Assembly (NCBI GenBank): GCA_002862125.1
Contig: PHSP01000003.1
Span: 310,001 to 374,000 of the forward strand
From: Methylobacter sp. KS41
Lineage (GTDB): Bacteria; Pseudomonadota; Gammaproteobacteria; Methylococcales; Methylomonadaceae
DNA: 64,000 nt
Reading direction: 5' to 3'
Under the pieces are notes generated by a model. It saw only the letters and a program-made list of their open reading frames with translations. It made no database searches and was not told where the DNA came from. A program made the translations under genes and the position numbers. This document shows positions 27,439-37,220 of the stretch, one piece after another; the first letter of the stretch is position 1; each line of letters opens with the position of its first letter.

Positions 27439-27885
27439 TCAATTTTCATTTTGATAATTTGTCTCGCTTTTTTTCTGCCCGTTTTCATCCCACTCAATAG
27501 TCACGCCATTTGCCTTTCCATTTATATAATCGGTTTCACTCATTTTTTGACCGTTTTCATACCACCAGGAAAACAGCCCATTTACCTCGCCGTCTGAGTA
27601 ATTTGCTTCACTCTTCTTTTTTCCGTTTTCATACCAACTGATAAATAATCCATTTTGCTTTCCGTCTTTGTAGCTTGTTTCACTCTTTTTTTGCCCATTT
27701 TTTGAATAATATTCTATGTATTTGCCGGTGAAGGGTTCATTATCATCCGGTAAATAAGCAATCCCGTTTCTTATTTGTATGACATTAGTAATTGTTTCTT
27801 CCAAGCCAATTTTTTCTAAAATTCGCGAGCTATTACATCCGGAGATAAAAACAACGATAGCCAGGATACCTATTAAATATTTCAT
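27439..27885 (-). CDS. YwqK-type MORN-repeat lipoprotein
   Basis: A 148-residue predicted lipoprotein. The start at 27885 is chosen because AAGGGAACGAAT precedes it and it opens a lipoprotein signal (MKYLIGILAIVVFISGC). From about residue 65 there are four to five repeats of the YwqK/MORN-like type: GKYIEYYSKNGQKKSETSYK, GLFISWYENGKKKSEANYSD, GLFSWWYENGQKMSETDYIN and GVTIEWDENGQKKSETNYQN. Some databases name the family an antitoxin; no toxin gene lies next to it, so I would not use that name as a function. It is probably exposed in the periplasm, anchored in a membrane. It follows the aldo/keto reductase gene by 34 bases on the same strand and may share its transcript. Confidence 0.82.
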   Translation of the reverse strand: MKYLIGILAIVVFISGCNSSRILEKIGLEETITNVIQIRNGIAYLPDDNEPFTGKYIEYYSKNGQKKSETSYKDGKQNGLFISWYENGKKKSEANYSDGEVNGLFSWWYENGQKMSETDYINGKANGVTIEWDENGQKKSETNYQNEN

Positions 27886-27919
27886 ATTCGTTCCCTTGGG
27901 TAAGTAGGAGTCCGCCCAG

Positions 27920-28765
27920 TCATAGCAGTTTTGTAACAGCTTCGCACTCATCGCAGGTCAATGCAAAATCGATGATGGACAGATCTTCTCGCATGTGGTT
28001 TTTAGAAGTAGTGCCCGTCAACGGAATAATGTCGATGTGGTTCAAATAGCGGAAAAATATTTGGGCGCTGCTGCGCTGGTATTTCGTGGCCAGCATTTGC
28101 AGCGTGGGATGCGCCAAAACCTTGGGATTGGCGGTCAGCGTCCAGAAGCTTTGATAAATTATCCCCTGTTGCCGGCAAAAATCACGAATGCCTCGGTCAT
28201 AGAGGGTTTCAGCATAAAAACGGTTTTGGATAACAGCGGGTTTGACCTTGGCATTTAGATAGAAAAGCTCAAACTGTTGGAGGTCATAGCAATTGCTAAT
28301 CCCTAGTTGTCTGGCCCCGCCAGTATGAAAAATATGCTCCATTGCCTGCCACACTTCCTGAAATTGCTGTTGATCCGGCAACGGTGAGTGCAACACCAGA
28401 CAATCTAAATAAGCGGTTTGCAGATTTTTCAGCGAAGTCTCGAACGATTGCGCTACTTGCTCGCTCAGGCTGGCTCTGGCATCATAAGGAACTTGAGCCG
28501 GATCCTGCCCATCCAACGGAGTGAATTTGCTTTGCAGATAAAGTTCGGAACGGTCTATTCCGAGTTTCCGGTAGGCCGCCACGCCGTCACCGGCCCCCGC
28601 TTCGTGGTAATGCTTGGGCTGGCAGGCGGTATCAATGCCGCGAAAACCCAGGCCGATAGCCTGTTCCACCAGTGCCGCCGTGTTGTCTTTCTTCCATGCC
28701 GTACCGTAAATGATCCGGGGTATCCTTACACCGTAAAGCGAAGTAAAAAAGCTGTTCTGGTTCAT
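27920..28765 (-). CDS. Aldo/keto reductase family protein
   Basis: A cytoplasmic NAD(P)H-dependent oxidoreductase of about 281 residues with the TIM-barrel pattern of the superfamily: IPRIIYGTAWKKDN, GFRGIDTACQPKHYHEAG (active-site Asp and Tyr), LYLQSKFTP (Lys) and LVLHSPLP (His), then GISNCYDLQQFE and a cofactor-binding GTTSKNH near the C-terminus. The catalytic tetrad is complete. The natural substrate cannot be read from sequence. The start is uncertain: ATG 28765 begins the conserved part, but the frame is open to a GTG at 28858 and no start has a good ribosome-binding site (an ATG at 28798 has GGGAGG directly abutting it). Divergent from the MtfA-like gene. Confidence 0.85.
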   Translation of the reverse strand: MNQNSFFTSLYGVRIPRIIYGTAWKKDNTAALVEQAIGLGFRGIDTACQPKHYHEAGAGDGVAAYRKLGIDRSELYLQSKFTPLDGQDPAQVPYDARASLSEQVAQSFETSLKNLQTAYLDCLVLHSPLPDQQQFQEVWQAMEHIFHTGGARQLGISNCYDLQQFELFYLNAKVKPAVIQNRFYAETLYDRGIRDFCRQQGIIYQSFWTLTANPKVLAHPTLQMLATKYQRSSAQIFFRYLNHIDIIPLTGTTSKNHMREDLSIIDFALTCDECEAVTKLL

Positions 28766-29074
28766 AGGCAGTCTTGAGCAATATTGGAAATTGATCATCC
28801 TCCCGCGCTTGGAGGACTCCGGGAATCCGGTCCCGGTTTGTTCGACCGTATAATACACGCATGACGACAGCGTTTTTAGAAATTTTCATAGGATTATTAT
28901 TTTTCGCTTATCTTTTTTGCTGTTTAAGCTGGTAAGTTCGTATCCGGTCTCAAAATCCAGCCATAAGTGGATTGGGATGCCTGCTTTAGGTTAACAATCA
29001 GTTTCCTGAATTGACTAAAGCAGCTGCGAAATTGTCTCAGGGCTGGTTATTTTGTACAGTTGTATCCAAAAACT
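28766..29074. other. Divergent intergenic region
   Basis: About 300 bases between the aldo/keto reductase and the MtfA-like peptidase gene, presumably the promoter region of both. Part of it may be coding if the reductase starts at 28798 or 28858. I see no clear operator or repeat. Confidence 0.4.
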
Positions 29075-29875
29075 ATGAATATTTTTAAACGCGCAAAAAC
29101 CCGATACATTTTACATCGTTATTCCATTCAACATGACCTATGGCAGGCTGTAACCGGAGAGTTGCGATTATTGCAGGGCATGAGCCCGGTGGAAAAGGCG
29201 CATTTACGTGAATTAAGCGCCTTATTCCTGCACCAGAAAAGAGTAATTGGCGTAGGGATCGCCATCAGCGAAGAAATGCGTGTTAGTGTTGCCGCACAAG
29301 CATGCCTGCCGGTTCTTGCGATGGGTGTAGGATTATTGACCGGCTGGACCGACATTATTATTTATCCGGCTGCGTTTCGTATAAACCGGGACGAAATGGA
29401 TGAGTTTGGCATTGTTCATCATAATGATGGAATCTTAAGCGGTGAAGCGTGGTCAAGAGGACCGGTTATTTTATCCTGGGACGATATCAAACGGGATATG
29501 CAAGGGCTGCATTCCGGGCAAAACGTTATTATTCATGAAATCGCTCACAAGCTGGATATGCTGAATGGCCGGGCCAACGGCATGCCGCCGTTGCATACTG
29601 CCATGCAGACGCTGGAATGGACCGCAGCCTTAAGTGACGCTTACGAGCAATTGCATCAACGCCTTCAGCATCAGCGCCGGGTTTGTGTTAACCCTTATGC
29701 TGCAACCAGCCCGGCTGAATTTTTTGCAGTGTTCAGCGAATATTTTTTCTGCGCCCCGGAAATACTGCGCACAAACTTTGCCGGTGTTTATGAACAACTG
29801 CGGCTTTATTACCGACAAGACCCGTTTGTCCGTTGCCGACTAAACCCGGAATATGGGCCTGCCGTCAATGGGTAA
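29075..29875 (+). CDS. mtfA: M90-family zinc metallopeptidase (MtfA-like)
   Basis: A 266-residue protein from ATG 29075; a TTG five codons upstream is also possible. The zinc-binding motif HEIAHKLDMLNG and the downstream family signature SPAEFFAVFSEYFF (third ligand, a Glu, in FFAVFSEY) place it in peptidase family M90. In E. coli MtfA (265 residues) binds the glucose-regulator Mlc and releases its repression of ptsG, and has peptidase activity; whether Mlc exists in this organism is unknown. Other conserved patches: GVGIAISEEMRVSVAAQACL and GWTDIIIYPAAF. No signal peptide: cytoplasmic. It is followed after 150 bases by recC on the same strand. Confidence 0.9.
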   Translation: MNIFKRAKTRYILHRYSIQHDLWQAVTGELRLLQGMSPVEKAHLRELSALFLHQKRVIGVGIAISEEMRVSVAAQACLPVLAMGVGLLTGWTDIIIYPAAFRINRDEMDEFGIVHHNDGILSGEAWSRGPVILSWDDIKRDMQGLHSGQNVIIHEIAHKLDMLNGRANGMPPLHTAMQTLEWTAALSDAYEQLHQRLQHQRRVCVNPYAATSPAEFFAVFSEYFFCAPEILRTNFAGVYEQLRLYYRQDPFVRCRLNPEYGPAVNG

Positions 29876-30027
29876 GGCGCTTAATGATTGATGCAAACGC
29901 ATGATATGTTATGAACTGATCTTGCAGGACCAAAAGTAAGTAATGACAAGTCTTAAATTTTGAGTTATCCAGCGCCATCAAAATCTTACTTGGACGTAGA
30001 GGCCTATATTCCACGCGAGGAAAATCC

Positions 30028-33000
30028 GTGATAGAAACAAGCTGCAACAAACCGCTGGACACCGGTATCGCCATCATTCACTCCAACAAGCTGGAAGAAC
30101 TGGGTGATGTAGCGGAGTTCTGGCTGCGGGAGCATCCATTGGCGCCACTGGAAAATGAGGTGTTTCTAGTGCAAAGCAATGGGATGGGGCAATGGTTGCA
30201 GCAGAATCTGGCGCAAAATAGCGCGTTAGGAATAGCGGCGGCAATTAAAATGCAATTGCCGTCGTTGTTTATCTGGAGTATTTATCGCGCCGTATTGGGC
30301 CAGCAAATTCCCAAAGAACAAGTGCTGGCAAAATCCCCGCTGACCTGGCGTTTATACCGGTTGTTGCCAGTCCTTATCAAGCGGCCTGAGTTTGAGACCC
30401 TGGCGGCATTTTTGGCTGAAGATAAAAATAGCCGGAAACGTTATCAACTCGCTGAACAATTGGCTGACCTTTTTGACCAATATCAGGTTTACCGTTCAGA
30501 CTGGCTGGCCGATTGGGCAGCCGGACATGATAGCTTGCGCAATGCAAATGCCGAACTGCAGCCCATCTCCGGACAGCAGCGCTGGCAGCCTGCATTGTGG
30601 CGGGCGGTGCTGGCTGATCTTGGTGAAGCTTATATGCCTTTTGCCAGCCGCGCATCGGTGCATGCGCGGTTCATGGCCCGCATTGATGAACTGGAACGGC
30701 GTCCCGCAGGCATGCCTCGACGGATCATACTGTTTGGCCTGTCGTCTTTGCCGCAGCAAGCGCTTGAAGTCTTGGCCAAATTGGGCGGATTTTGCCAGAT
30801 TGTGTTGTTTGTTCACAATCCCTGCCGGTATTACTGGGCGGATATTATTGAAGACAAAGAGCTGTTAAAAGCGGAACGCCGCCGCCAGGCTTATAAATCC
30901 GGAATGACGGCCTCGCTGACAGAGGAAGAATTGCACCTTCACGCACAACCTTTACTCGCCGCCTGGGGCAAGCAAGGGCGTGATTATATCCGTCTACTGG
31001 ATCAATTTGATGAGACTCAAAGCTATGCAAACTGGCATTGGCCGGACAGCAAAATCGATCTGTTCAAGGATTATGGAGAACCCGGTCAATGCAGCCTGTT
31101 GCAACAGTTACAGCAATCAATACTGGATCTGGAGCCAGTGCCCGCCAATCCTTTCGATCTGTCTGAAGCCGATGGGTCGCTGGCGTTTCATATTGCCCAT
31201 AGTCCGCAACGCGAAGTCGAAATTCTTCACGATCAACTATTAGCCCGCTTTAATAAGGCTGAGCAAAACGGCAACCCGTTACATCCGCGCGACGTGATTG
31301 TCATGGTGCCGGACATCAATAAATATGCGCCGCATATCCGCGCGGTATTTGGGCAAGTGCAGCCTGGAGATTCCCGCTACATACCTTATAGTTTGGCCGA
31401 TCAGCAACAGCGCGGACAAAATCCTTTATTGGCTGCTGTTGAAACATTACTCAATCTACCTGACTCGCGCTTTACAGTCAGTGAGTTTCTCGGACTGCTG
31501 GAGGCGCCGGCGATAAGGCAGCGCTTTGAAATTGATGAAGCGGCTATTCCAAAATTACATCAATGGATTGAAGAAGCCGGGATTCGCTGGGGTTTAAATG
31601 CCTGGCAGCGTGGGCAAATTGTAGCTATGCCGGAACATCTGGAAGCAAATACATGGCAATTCGGCTTGCGGAGAATCTTGCTCGGCTATGCCGCCGGAGC
31701 CGGTATTGCGTTTAATTCAATTGAGCCATACGACGAAGTTGGCGGGCTGGATGCACAATGGGTCGGTGGTTTGTCGTTCCTGCTGGAAACACTTGAGAAA
31801 TACGCCAAATTGTTGCGGCAAGATAAAAATTCAGCTGTCTGGCAGCGAGACCTGTCAACTTTCATGGAGGATTTTTTTGCCGCCGGCAGCGAGCGGGAGC
31901 GAATAACTCTGGAGATACTTACCCGCTCATTAACAACGTGGGGACAAACCTGTGAACAAGCCGGATTGACAGCCAATGATAGCTTGCCGCTAAATGTTGT
32001 CCGGGAAGCCTGGCTGGCTGCGGTGGATGAACCCAATCTCCAGCGGCGTTTTTTAAGCGGGCGTGTCAATTTCTGCACACTGATGCCGATGCGCGCCATC
32101 CCTTTTCGTCTAATCTGTTTGCTGGGCATGAATGACGGTGATTATCCACGGAGTCAGCAGGCGCGCAGTTTTGACTTGATGAGTCAACGGGGACAATATC
32201 GTCCGGGCGACCGCTCGCGCAGGCAGGACGATCAATATCTGTTTCTGGAAGCCCTGCTTTCGGCCCGGCAACAACTTTATGTCAGCTGGATAGGCCGCAA
32301 CATTCGCGACAACAGCAGGCGGCCTCCATCAGCGCTGATTAGCCAACTGCGTGATACGCTGGCCAGGGGCTGGCGGCTGGCGGATCACAACCTTGACTTG
32401 CTGACGGAAATAACTGTTGAACATCCTCTGCAGCCTTTTAGCCGGCGGTATGTTAAGAAAAATCGTGATCCACGCTTGTTTACCTACGCGCGGGAATGGT
32501 TCGAGGCATCCGCTTTAGTCAGTTTACCAGACAGAGCATCCGGGGCTGAGTATGAAAAGGCTTTCACGCTAACCCTGGAAGCCTTGACGCGTTTCCTGAA
32601 AGCGCCGGTAAAAGCCTTCTGTAATAGCACCCTCAAGTTTGGCTTTGATGAAGAAACAGTCACCAGTGAAGATAATGAACCGTTTGGGTTTAACCCGCTG
32701 GAAAGAATTATGCTAAGTAACGGCTTGCTGGATGCTTTGCGAAGCGAAATCCCGGATGACATGGATGGTTTTTTTGAACGGCAGCAGACGGCATTGGCCC
32801 GCAAAGGTAAGCTTCCTCTTGGCGGTTTTGCGCATGCGGCGTATGTTGATATTGTAGGTCCAGTCAATCAGGTCTGGCGGCAATACCAATCGCTGTTAAC
32901 TTTATGGCCGATCGAAATAACGCCGCACGCAATTGAGTTGGATATTGAGTTAGCCAATGGCATCACGGTCCAGTTAACAGGCAAGCTGGGCAATTTGCGG

Positions 33001-33525
33001 CAAAGCAGCATTGATCCTAGCAATGGCTCGATTTATATAAGCGCGCAAGCCTTACTCGCCAAGCCGGGAAAAATAAAATACCACAATCTCTTGTTTTATT
33101 GGCTGCAGCATTTGGCTGGTTGCGCCTCCGGCCTGAATATCGAGACTCTGGTGATTGGCGCAGATAGCGTAATTGAAATTATCCCGCTCGCTCAAGCTGA
33201 AGCGCTTGAGCTGCTCAAAATGCTGATTGAGGCTTGGTATCTGGGCCTGCAAGCGCCCTTGCCGGTTGCTTGCAGGACGGCGTTCGCCTGGCTGGGCGCG
33301 GTATCCGAGAAAGCCATGAATAGTGCGCGGTTACAATATGAAGGTGATGATTGGAACACTGGCGAAGTGGATTACGATGCCTGCTTAGCGCGATTTTTTC
33401 CGGACTTTGCCAGCTTGAAACCGGAAGCCGAGCAAGATGGTTTTGTGGATTGGGCTAACAAGCTTTATCTGCCGGTATTAACTCATATCAAGGAACGCCC
33501 AGCCGCCCAGGGAGCGCATATATGA
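30028..33525 (+). CDS. recC: Exodeoxyribonuclease V subunit gamma (RecC)
   Basis: An 1165-residue subunit of RecBCD, the helicase-nuclease that processes double-strand DNA ends and loads RecA. RecC lacks ATPase motifs and recognises Chi. Diagnostic parts: NEVFLVQSNGMGQWLQQNLA near residue 45, FHIAHSPQREVEILHDQLL near residue 390, MPMRAIPFRLICLLGMNDGD followed by YPRSQ near 690, and DDQYLFLEALLSARQQLYVS about 735. The length is near the E. coli protein (1122). The GTG start at 30028 is preceded by GCGAGGAAAATCC. Its stop overlaps the recB ATG (4 bases). Unlike E. coli there is no ptrA gene between recC and recB. Confidence 0.96.
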   Translation: MIETSCNKPLDTGIAIIHSNKLEELGDVAEFWLREHPLAPLENEVFLVQSNGMGQWLQQNLAQNSALGIAAAIKMQLPSLFIWSIYRAVLGQQIPKEQVLAKSPLTWRLYRLLPVLIKRPEFETLAAFLAEDKNSRKRYQLAEQLADLFDQYQVYRSDWLADWAAGHDSLRNANAELQPISGQQRWQPALWRAVLADLGEAYMPFASRASVHARFMARIDELERRPAGMPRRIILFGLSSLPQQALEVLAKLGGFCQIVLFVHNPCRYYWADIIEDKELLKAERRRQAYKSGMTASLTEEELHLHAQPLLAAWGKQGRDYIRLLDQFDETQSYANWHWPDSKIDLFKDYGEPGQCSLLQQLQQSILDLEPVPANPFDLSEADGSLAFHIAHSPQREVEILHDQLLARFNKAEQNGNPLHPRDVIVMVPDINKYAPHIRAVFGQVQPGDSRYIPYSLADQQQRGQNPLLAAVETLLNLPDSRFTVSEFLGLLEAPAIRQRFEIDEAAIPKLHQWIEEAGIRWGLNAWQRGQIVAMPEHLEANTWQFGLRRILLGYAAGAGIAFNSIEPYDEVGGLDAQWVGGLSFLLETLEKYAKLLRQDKNSAVWQRDLSTFMEDFFAAGSERERITLEILTRSLTTWGQTCEQAGLTANDSLPLNVVREAWLAAVDEPNLQRRFLSGRVNFCTLMPMRAIPFRLICLLGMNDGDYPRSQQARSFDLMSQRGQYRPGDRSRRQDDQYLFLEALLSARQQLYVSWIGRNIRDNSRRPPSALISQLRDTLARGWRLADHNLDLLTEITVEHPLQPFSRRYVKKNRDPRLFTYAREWFEASALVSLPDRASGAEYEKAFTLTLEALTRFLKAPVKAFCNSTLKFGFDEETVTSEDNEPFGFNPLERIMLSNGLLDALRSEIPDDMDGFFERQQTALARKGKLPLGGFAHAAYVDIVGPVNQVWRQYQSLLTLWPIEITPHAIELDIELANGITVQLTGKLGNLRQSSIDPSNGSIYISAQALLAKPGKIKYHNLLFYWLQHLAGCASGLNIETLVIGADSVIEIIPLAQAEALELLKMLIEAWYLGLQAPLPVACRTAFAWLGAVSEKAMNSARLQYEGDDWNTGEVDYDACLARFFPDFASLKPEAEQDGFVDWANKLYLPVLTHIKERPAAQGAHI

Positions 33526-36500
33526 CCGCCGCAATCCCCTTGAATCCTCTTGAATTTCCGCTGTCCGGCACCCGCCTTATCGAAGCCAGCGCCGGAACCG
33601 GCAAGACTTATACCATCGCGGCATTATATGTAAGGCTGATTCTCGGTCATGGCCAAAACGCCGGCTTGCCCTCGCGTGAATTATTGCCTCCGGATATTCT
33701 GGTGGTGACTTTTACGGATGCCGCCACCAAGGAATTACGTGAACGCATCCGAGCCCGTCTTACCCATGCGGCGCGTTTTTTCCGTCAACTGCCGGAGGAA
33801 GGCAGCGATGATTTTCTGGAGCCGCTACGCGCCGGTTATGAATCAAGCTATTGGTCGGCTTGCGCCCGGCGCCTGGAACTGGCCGCCAACTGGATAGATG
33901 AAGCCGCTGTCTTCACTATACACAGCTGGTGCAATCGTATGTTGCAGCAACACGCTTTCGACAGCGGTAGCCTGTTTCGTCAGGAGGTTAATACTGATGA
34001 TACGGAGCTTTTGAATGAAGTGGTGCGTGATTATTGGCGGACTTTTTTCTATCCCTTGAATGAAGTTTCGTGTCAAGCGGCGGTCAAAATCGCGAGTTCG
34101 CCGGAAGACCTGACCCGTTTGATCAAGCCTTTGTTGTCTGAAACCGAGGCGCTGGGGCTTGAGTGCGTTAACGATGACATAGCGCTTGTCTTCAAAAATT
34201 GGGAGGATTGGGAGAACAAGCGGCGTAATCTTGAAACCCATGCGCGCTCGCTATGGGCCGGCAATATTGATGAAATAGAAAAGCTGCTGAATATTGCCTT
34301 TAATAGCCGCTGGTTAAATGGCAATCTATACCGGCAGACGGCTTTTGGCACAAAATTGATGGAGTTGGCGGCATGGGCGCAAAACGGTATCAATCTGGAT
34401 CTCGATGCCCTGGTTAAATTCGGCCAGCAAAAATTGCAATCAGGGTTAGTCAAAGCCCATCAGGATAAAGCGGTTCTATTTCAGCACGCCGCGTTTAAAG
34501 CCCTGGATGTTTTAGCAGCTCATATCGAGCAAGAGGTGGAAGTTGCACAAAATCTCATCTTGCACGCTATCAACTGGATTCGACACCGCTATGACACCGA
34601 AAAGCACCGTTTGGCGCGCATGGAGTTCGACGATATGCTGGCGCGCCTCGATAAGGCTTTGCATGGCGTCAACGGCGAGCGATTGGCGAGCGTAATCCGC
34701 CGGCAATACCCGGTTGCGTTAATTGATGAGTTTCAGGATACCGACCCGGTGCAATACCGGATTTTTGCCGCCCTGTATCCTGCTGACACAGGTGGCGGTT
34801 TGGGGTGTTTTATGATCGGCGATCCCAAACAGGCGATCTATTCGTTCCGGGGCGCCGATATTCATACCTATCTCAAAGCCCATCAGGATACGGCGGGACG
34901 GCATTACACGCTGGATACCAATTACCGCTCGACTTCAGCGCTGGTGAGCGCTGTTAACCAGACTTTTGTTCAAGCCGACCGGCAAGACGAAGGGGCTTTC
35001 CGCTTCAAAAGCGGCAAGGATAATCCGCTGCCGTTCATACAGGTCAAAGCCAAAGGCCGTGATGATGAATGGGTAATCAATGGAGAATCCCCTGCCGCCT
35101 TAACAATATGGCATTGGGAAACACCAGACCCCATCGGTCAGCCAAGCTATAGGGAACAGATGGCCGAAGTTGCCGCGAGTGAAATCGTGCGCATGCTGAA
35201 TTCGGCTCATCAGGGGCAAACCGGTTTTAGATCGGGGCAGGGTAACATTCAAGCCTTAAAGCCCGGCGATATCGCCATTCTGGTGCGCACCGGCGCCGAG
35301 GCCAGGATTATGCGCAATGCCCTGGCAAGCCGGCGGCTTCGCAGCGTCTATCTTTCCGAACGTGATTCCATCTATGCAACCAGGGAGGCGGCCGATCTGT
35401 TGATTTGGCTAAAGGCCATATCCGAGCCGCGCAATGAGCGCAAGGTTCGCGCGGCGTTAAGTACCGCTACTTTCGGCTGGTCTTATCAGGCGCTGCTTCA
35501 ACTTACCCAGGATGAGTCGAGTTGGGAACAGCAGCTGGAGCGCTTTCTAGGCTGCCGGCAACGTTGGCAACAGGATGGTATTTTGCCCGCCTTGCGTCAA
35601 TTGATTAGCGATTATGGCTTGCATGCCTGGTTGGCTCAAGCCAGGGAAGGCGAACGTTGTTTAACCAATCTTCTGCATCTGGCCGAGCTGCTCCAGCAAA
35701 CGAGCGGTCAACTTGAGGGCGAGCAGGCATTGATCAGACATCTGGCCGAGGAGATTGCCGGTACTGATCAGGCCACGGAAGAGAGCGTTATCCGGCTCGA
35801 AAGCGATGCAGGCCTGATCCAGATCATCACTATCCACAAATCCAAGGGCCTTGAGTATCCATTGGTGTTTCTGCCCTTTATCTGCACCTTCAGGGAGGTC
35901 AGCAGTCGCAGCAGTTACTATCGTTATCATGATGAAAAGCGGAACCTGTGCATTGATTTGAGCAAGGACGAAAAAATTAAAAACTTAAGCGATAGAGAAC
36001 GGCACCAGGAAGATTTGCGTCTGCTCTATGTCGCTATGACGCGAGCGCAGTACGCCTGTTGGCTGGGTATTGCGCCTGTTAAAGGCGGCAACGCCGGTAG
36101 CTGTCAGCTGGAAAAAAGCGGCATGGGCTACTTGCTGGGCTGGCAAGCTGGAATGCCGGCCAGCGCTTTGGCGGCTCAACTCATTCATCTCAAAGGGAGC
36201 TGTGATGCGATCACAATTGCGTCGCTGCCCGATCCAGGTCCGGATTTAAACCTGCCTTTGCAACAGCAGGAAGAGCTGGATTTAGCGCTCGCTTCAACCG
36301 CCCGGATTGCCGACAATTGGTGGATAGCCAGTTACAGCACATTGCAGACTGAAAATAAAAATATGATCCAGGGTGTTGATCTCAACCTGACCAGCGTTCC
36401 TGAAACCGCCAGGGATGATAAACATAACGATGAAGAGGATGCCAGCGCTGGCACGCCAGCGGCAGCTTTATCCGGCATTCATAGTTTACCGAGGGGCGCT

Positions 36501-37220
36501 GGTCCTGGGATATTGATCCACGAGTTATTGGAACAGTGCGCGCGGTACGGCTTTAAAAGCCTGCTGTCGGCCCCTGATAGACGCCGGCAGTTGATCAATG
36601 AGGTCTTTAGCCACAACGCCTGGAATGAAAAACGCGGCATTATTGCCCCGGCATTGACCCAATGGTTAACCATGCCGTTGCTGGAAGATTCAAATTTTAG
36701 CTTGGCTGATCTTGATAGCGACCATTGCCAGGCTGAACTGGAATTTTTGCTCGGGGCGGACAATGTGAATGTTCATGACTTGGATCGCCTGGTTACAGGG
36801 CATACGTTCGCCGGAAAATCGCGCCCAGGTTTATTACCCGCGCAAGTGAACGGTTTGTTGAAAGGCTTTATTGACCTGGTATTTGTCCATAACCGGCAAT
36901 ACTACGTCGCTGATTACAAATTTAACGCCCTGGGCGGCAATGACGCCGCATACACAGCGAAAACAATGGAAACGGCGATGCTGGACAAACGCTATGATCT
37001 GCAATATGCCCTGTATCTGTTGGCCCTGCATCGTTTATTGAAAGCAAGACTGGGCGCTGGTTACGATTACAACACCCATGTAGGCGGAGGTCTTTATCTA
37101 TTTTTGAGAGGTTCAAACGGACCCTCCGGCGGCAGGGTCTTCGATAAACCGTCCAAGGTTTTGATTGAGACGCTGGATGGCATGTTTTCAGGCCTGGCCA
37201 GCAATGGAGAAATGTCATGA
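33522..37220 (+). CDS. recB: Exodeoxyribonuclease V subunit beta (RecB)
   Basis: A 1232-residue subunit with a 3'-5' UvrD-type helicase and the only nuclease site of RecBCD. Walker A ASAGTGKTYTIA at about residues 22-33; Walker B LIDEFQDTDP near 402; motif GDPKQAIYSFRGAD near 430; motif V/VI region IQIITIHKSKGLEYPLVFLP near 770 and LLYVAMTRAQYACW near 835. The C-terminal nuclease has GLLKGFIDLVF and YYVADYKFN (about 1110-1130) and LQYALYLLALHR, the catalytic His/Asp/Asp-Tyr-Lys pattern. Overlaps recC and recD by 4 bases on either side, indicating translational coupling of the three subunits. Confidence 0.97.
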   Translation: MTAAIPLNPLEFPLSGTRLIEASAGTGKTYTIAALYVRLILGHGQNAGLPSRELLPPDILVVTFTDAATKELRERIRARLTHAARFFRQLPEEGSDDFLEPLRAGYESSYWSACARRLELAANWIDEAAVFTIHSWCNRMLQQHAFDSGSLFRQEVNTDDTELLNEVVRDYWRTFFYPLNEVSCQAAVKIASSPEDLTRLIKPLLSETEALGLECVNDDIALVFKNWEDWENKRRNLETHARSLWAGNIDEIEKLLNIAFNSRWLNGNLYRQTAFGTKLMELAAWAQNGINLDLDALVKFGQQKLQSGLVKAHQDKAVLFQHAAFKALDVLAAHIEQEVEVAQNLILHAINWIRHRYDTEKHRLARMEFDDMLARLDKALHGVNGERLASVIRRQYPVALIDEFQDTDPVQYRIFAALYPADTGGGLGCFMIGDPKQAIYSFRGADIHTYLKAHQDTAGRHYTLDTNYRSTSALVSAVNQTFVQADRQDEGAFRFKSGKDNPLPFIQVKAKGRDDEWVINGESPAALTIWHWETPDPIGQPSYREQMAEVAASEIVRMLNSAHQGQTGFRSGQGNIQALKPGDIAILVRTGAEARIMRNALASRRLRSVYLSERDSIYATREAADLLIWLKAISEPRNERKVRAALSTATFGWSYQALLQLTQDESSWEQQLERFLGCRQRWQQDGILPALRQLISDYGLHAWLAQAREGERCLTNLLHLAELLQQTSGQLEGEQALIRHLAEEIAGTDQATEESVIRLESDAGLIQIITIHKSKGLEYPLVFLPFICTFREVSSRSSYYRYHDEKRNLCIDLSKDEKIKNLSDRERHQEDLRLLYVAMTRAQYACWLGIAPVKGGNAGSCQLEKSGMGYLLGWQAGMPASALAAQLIHLKGSCDAITIASLPDPGPDLNLPLQQQEELDLALASTARIADNWWIASYSTLQTENKNMIQGVDLNLTSVPETARDDKHNDEEDASAGTPAAALSGIHSLPRGAGPGILIHELLEQCARYGFKSLLSAPDRRRQLINEVFSHNAWNEKRGIIAPALTQWLTMPLLEDSNFSLADLDSDHCQAELEFLLGADNVNVHDLDRLVTGHTFAGKSRPGLLPAQVNGLLKGFIDLVFVHNRQYYVADYKFNALGGNDAAYTAKTMETAMLDKRYDLQYALYLLALHRLLKARLGAGYDYNTHVGGGLYLFLRGSNGPSGGRVFDKPSKVLIETLDGMFSGLASNGEMS

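Noticed and set aside
27439-27885. Toxin-antitoxin system based on the YwqK family name
   Set aside because: No toxin gene is next to it, and the protein is a lipoprotein with MORN-like repeats; the antitoxin label is only a database name.
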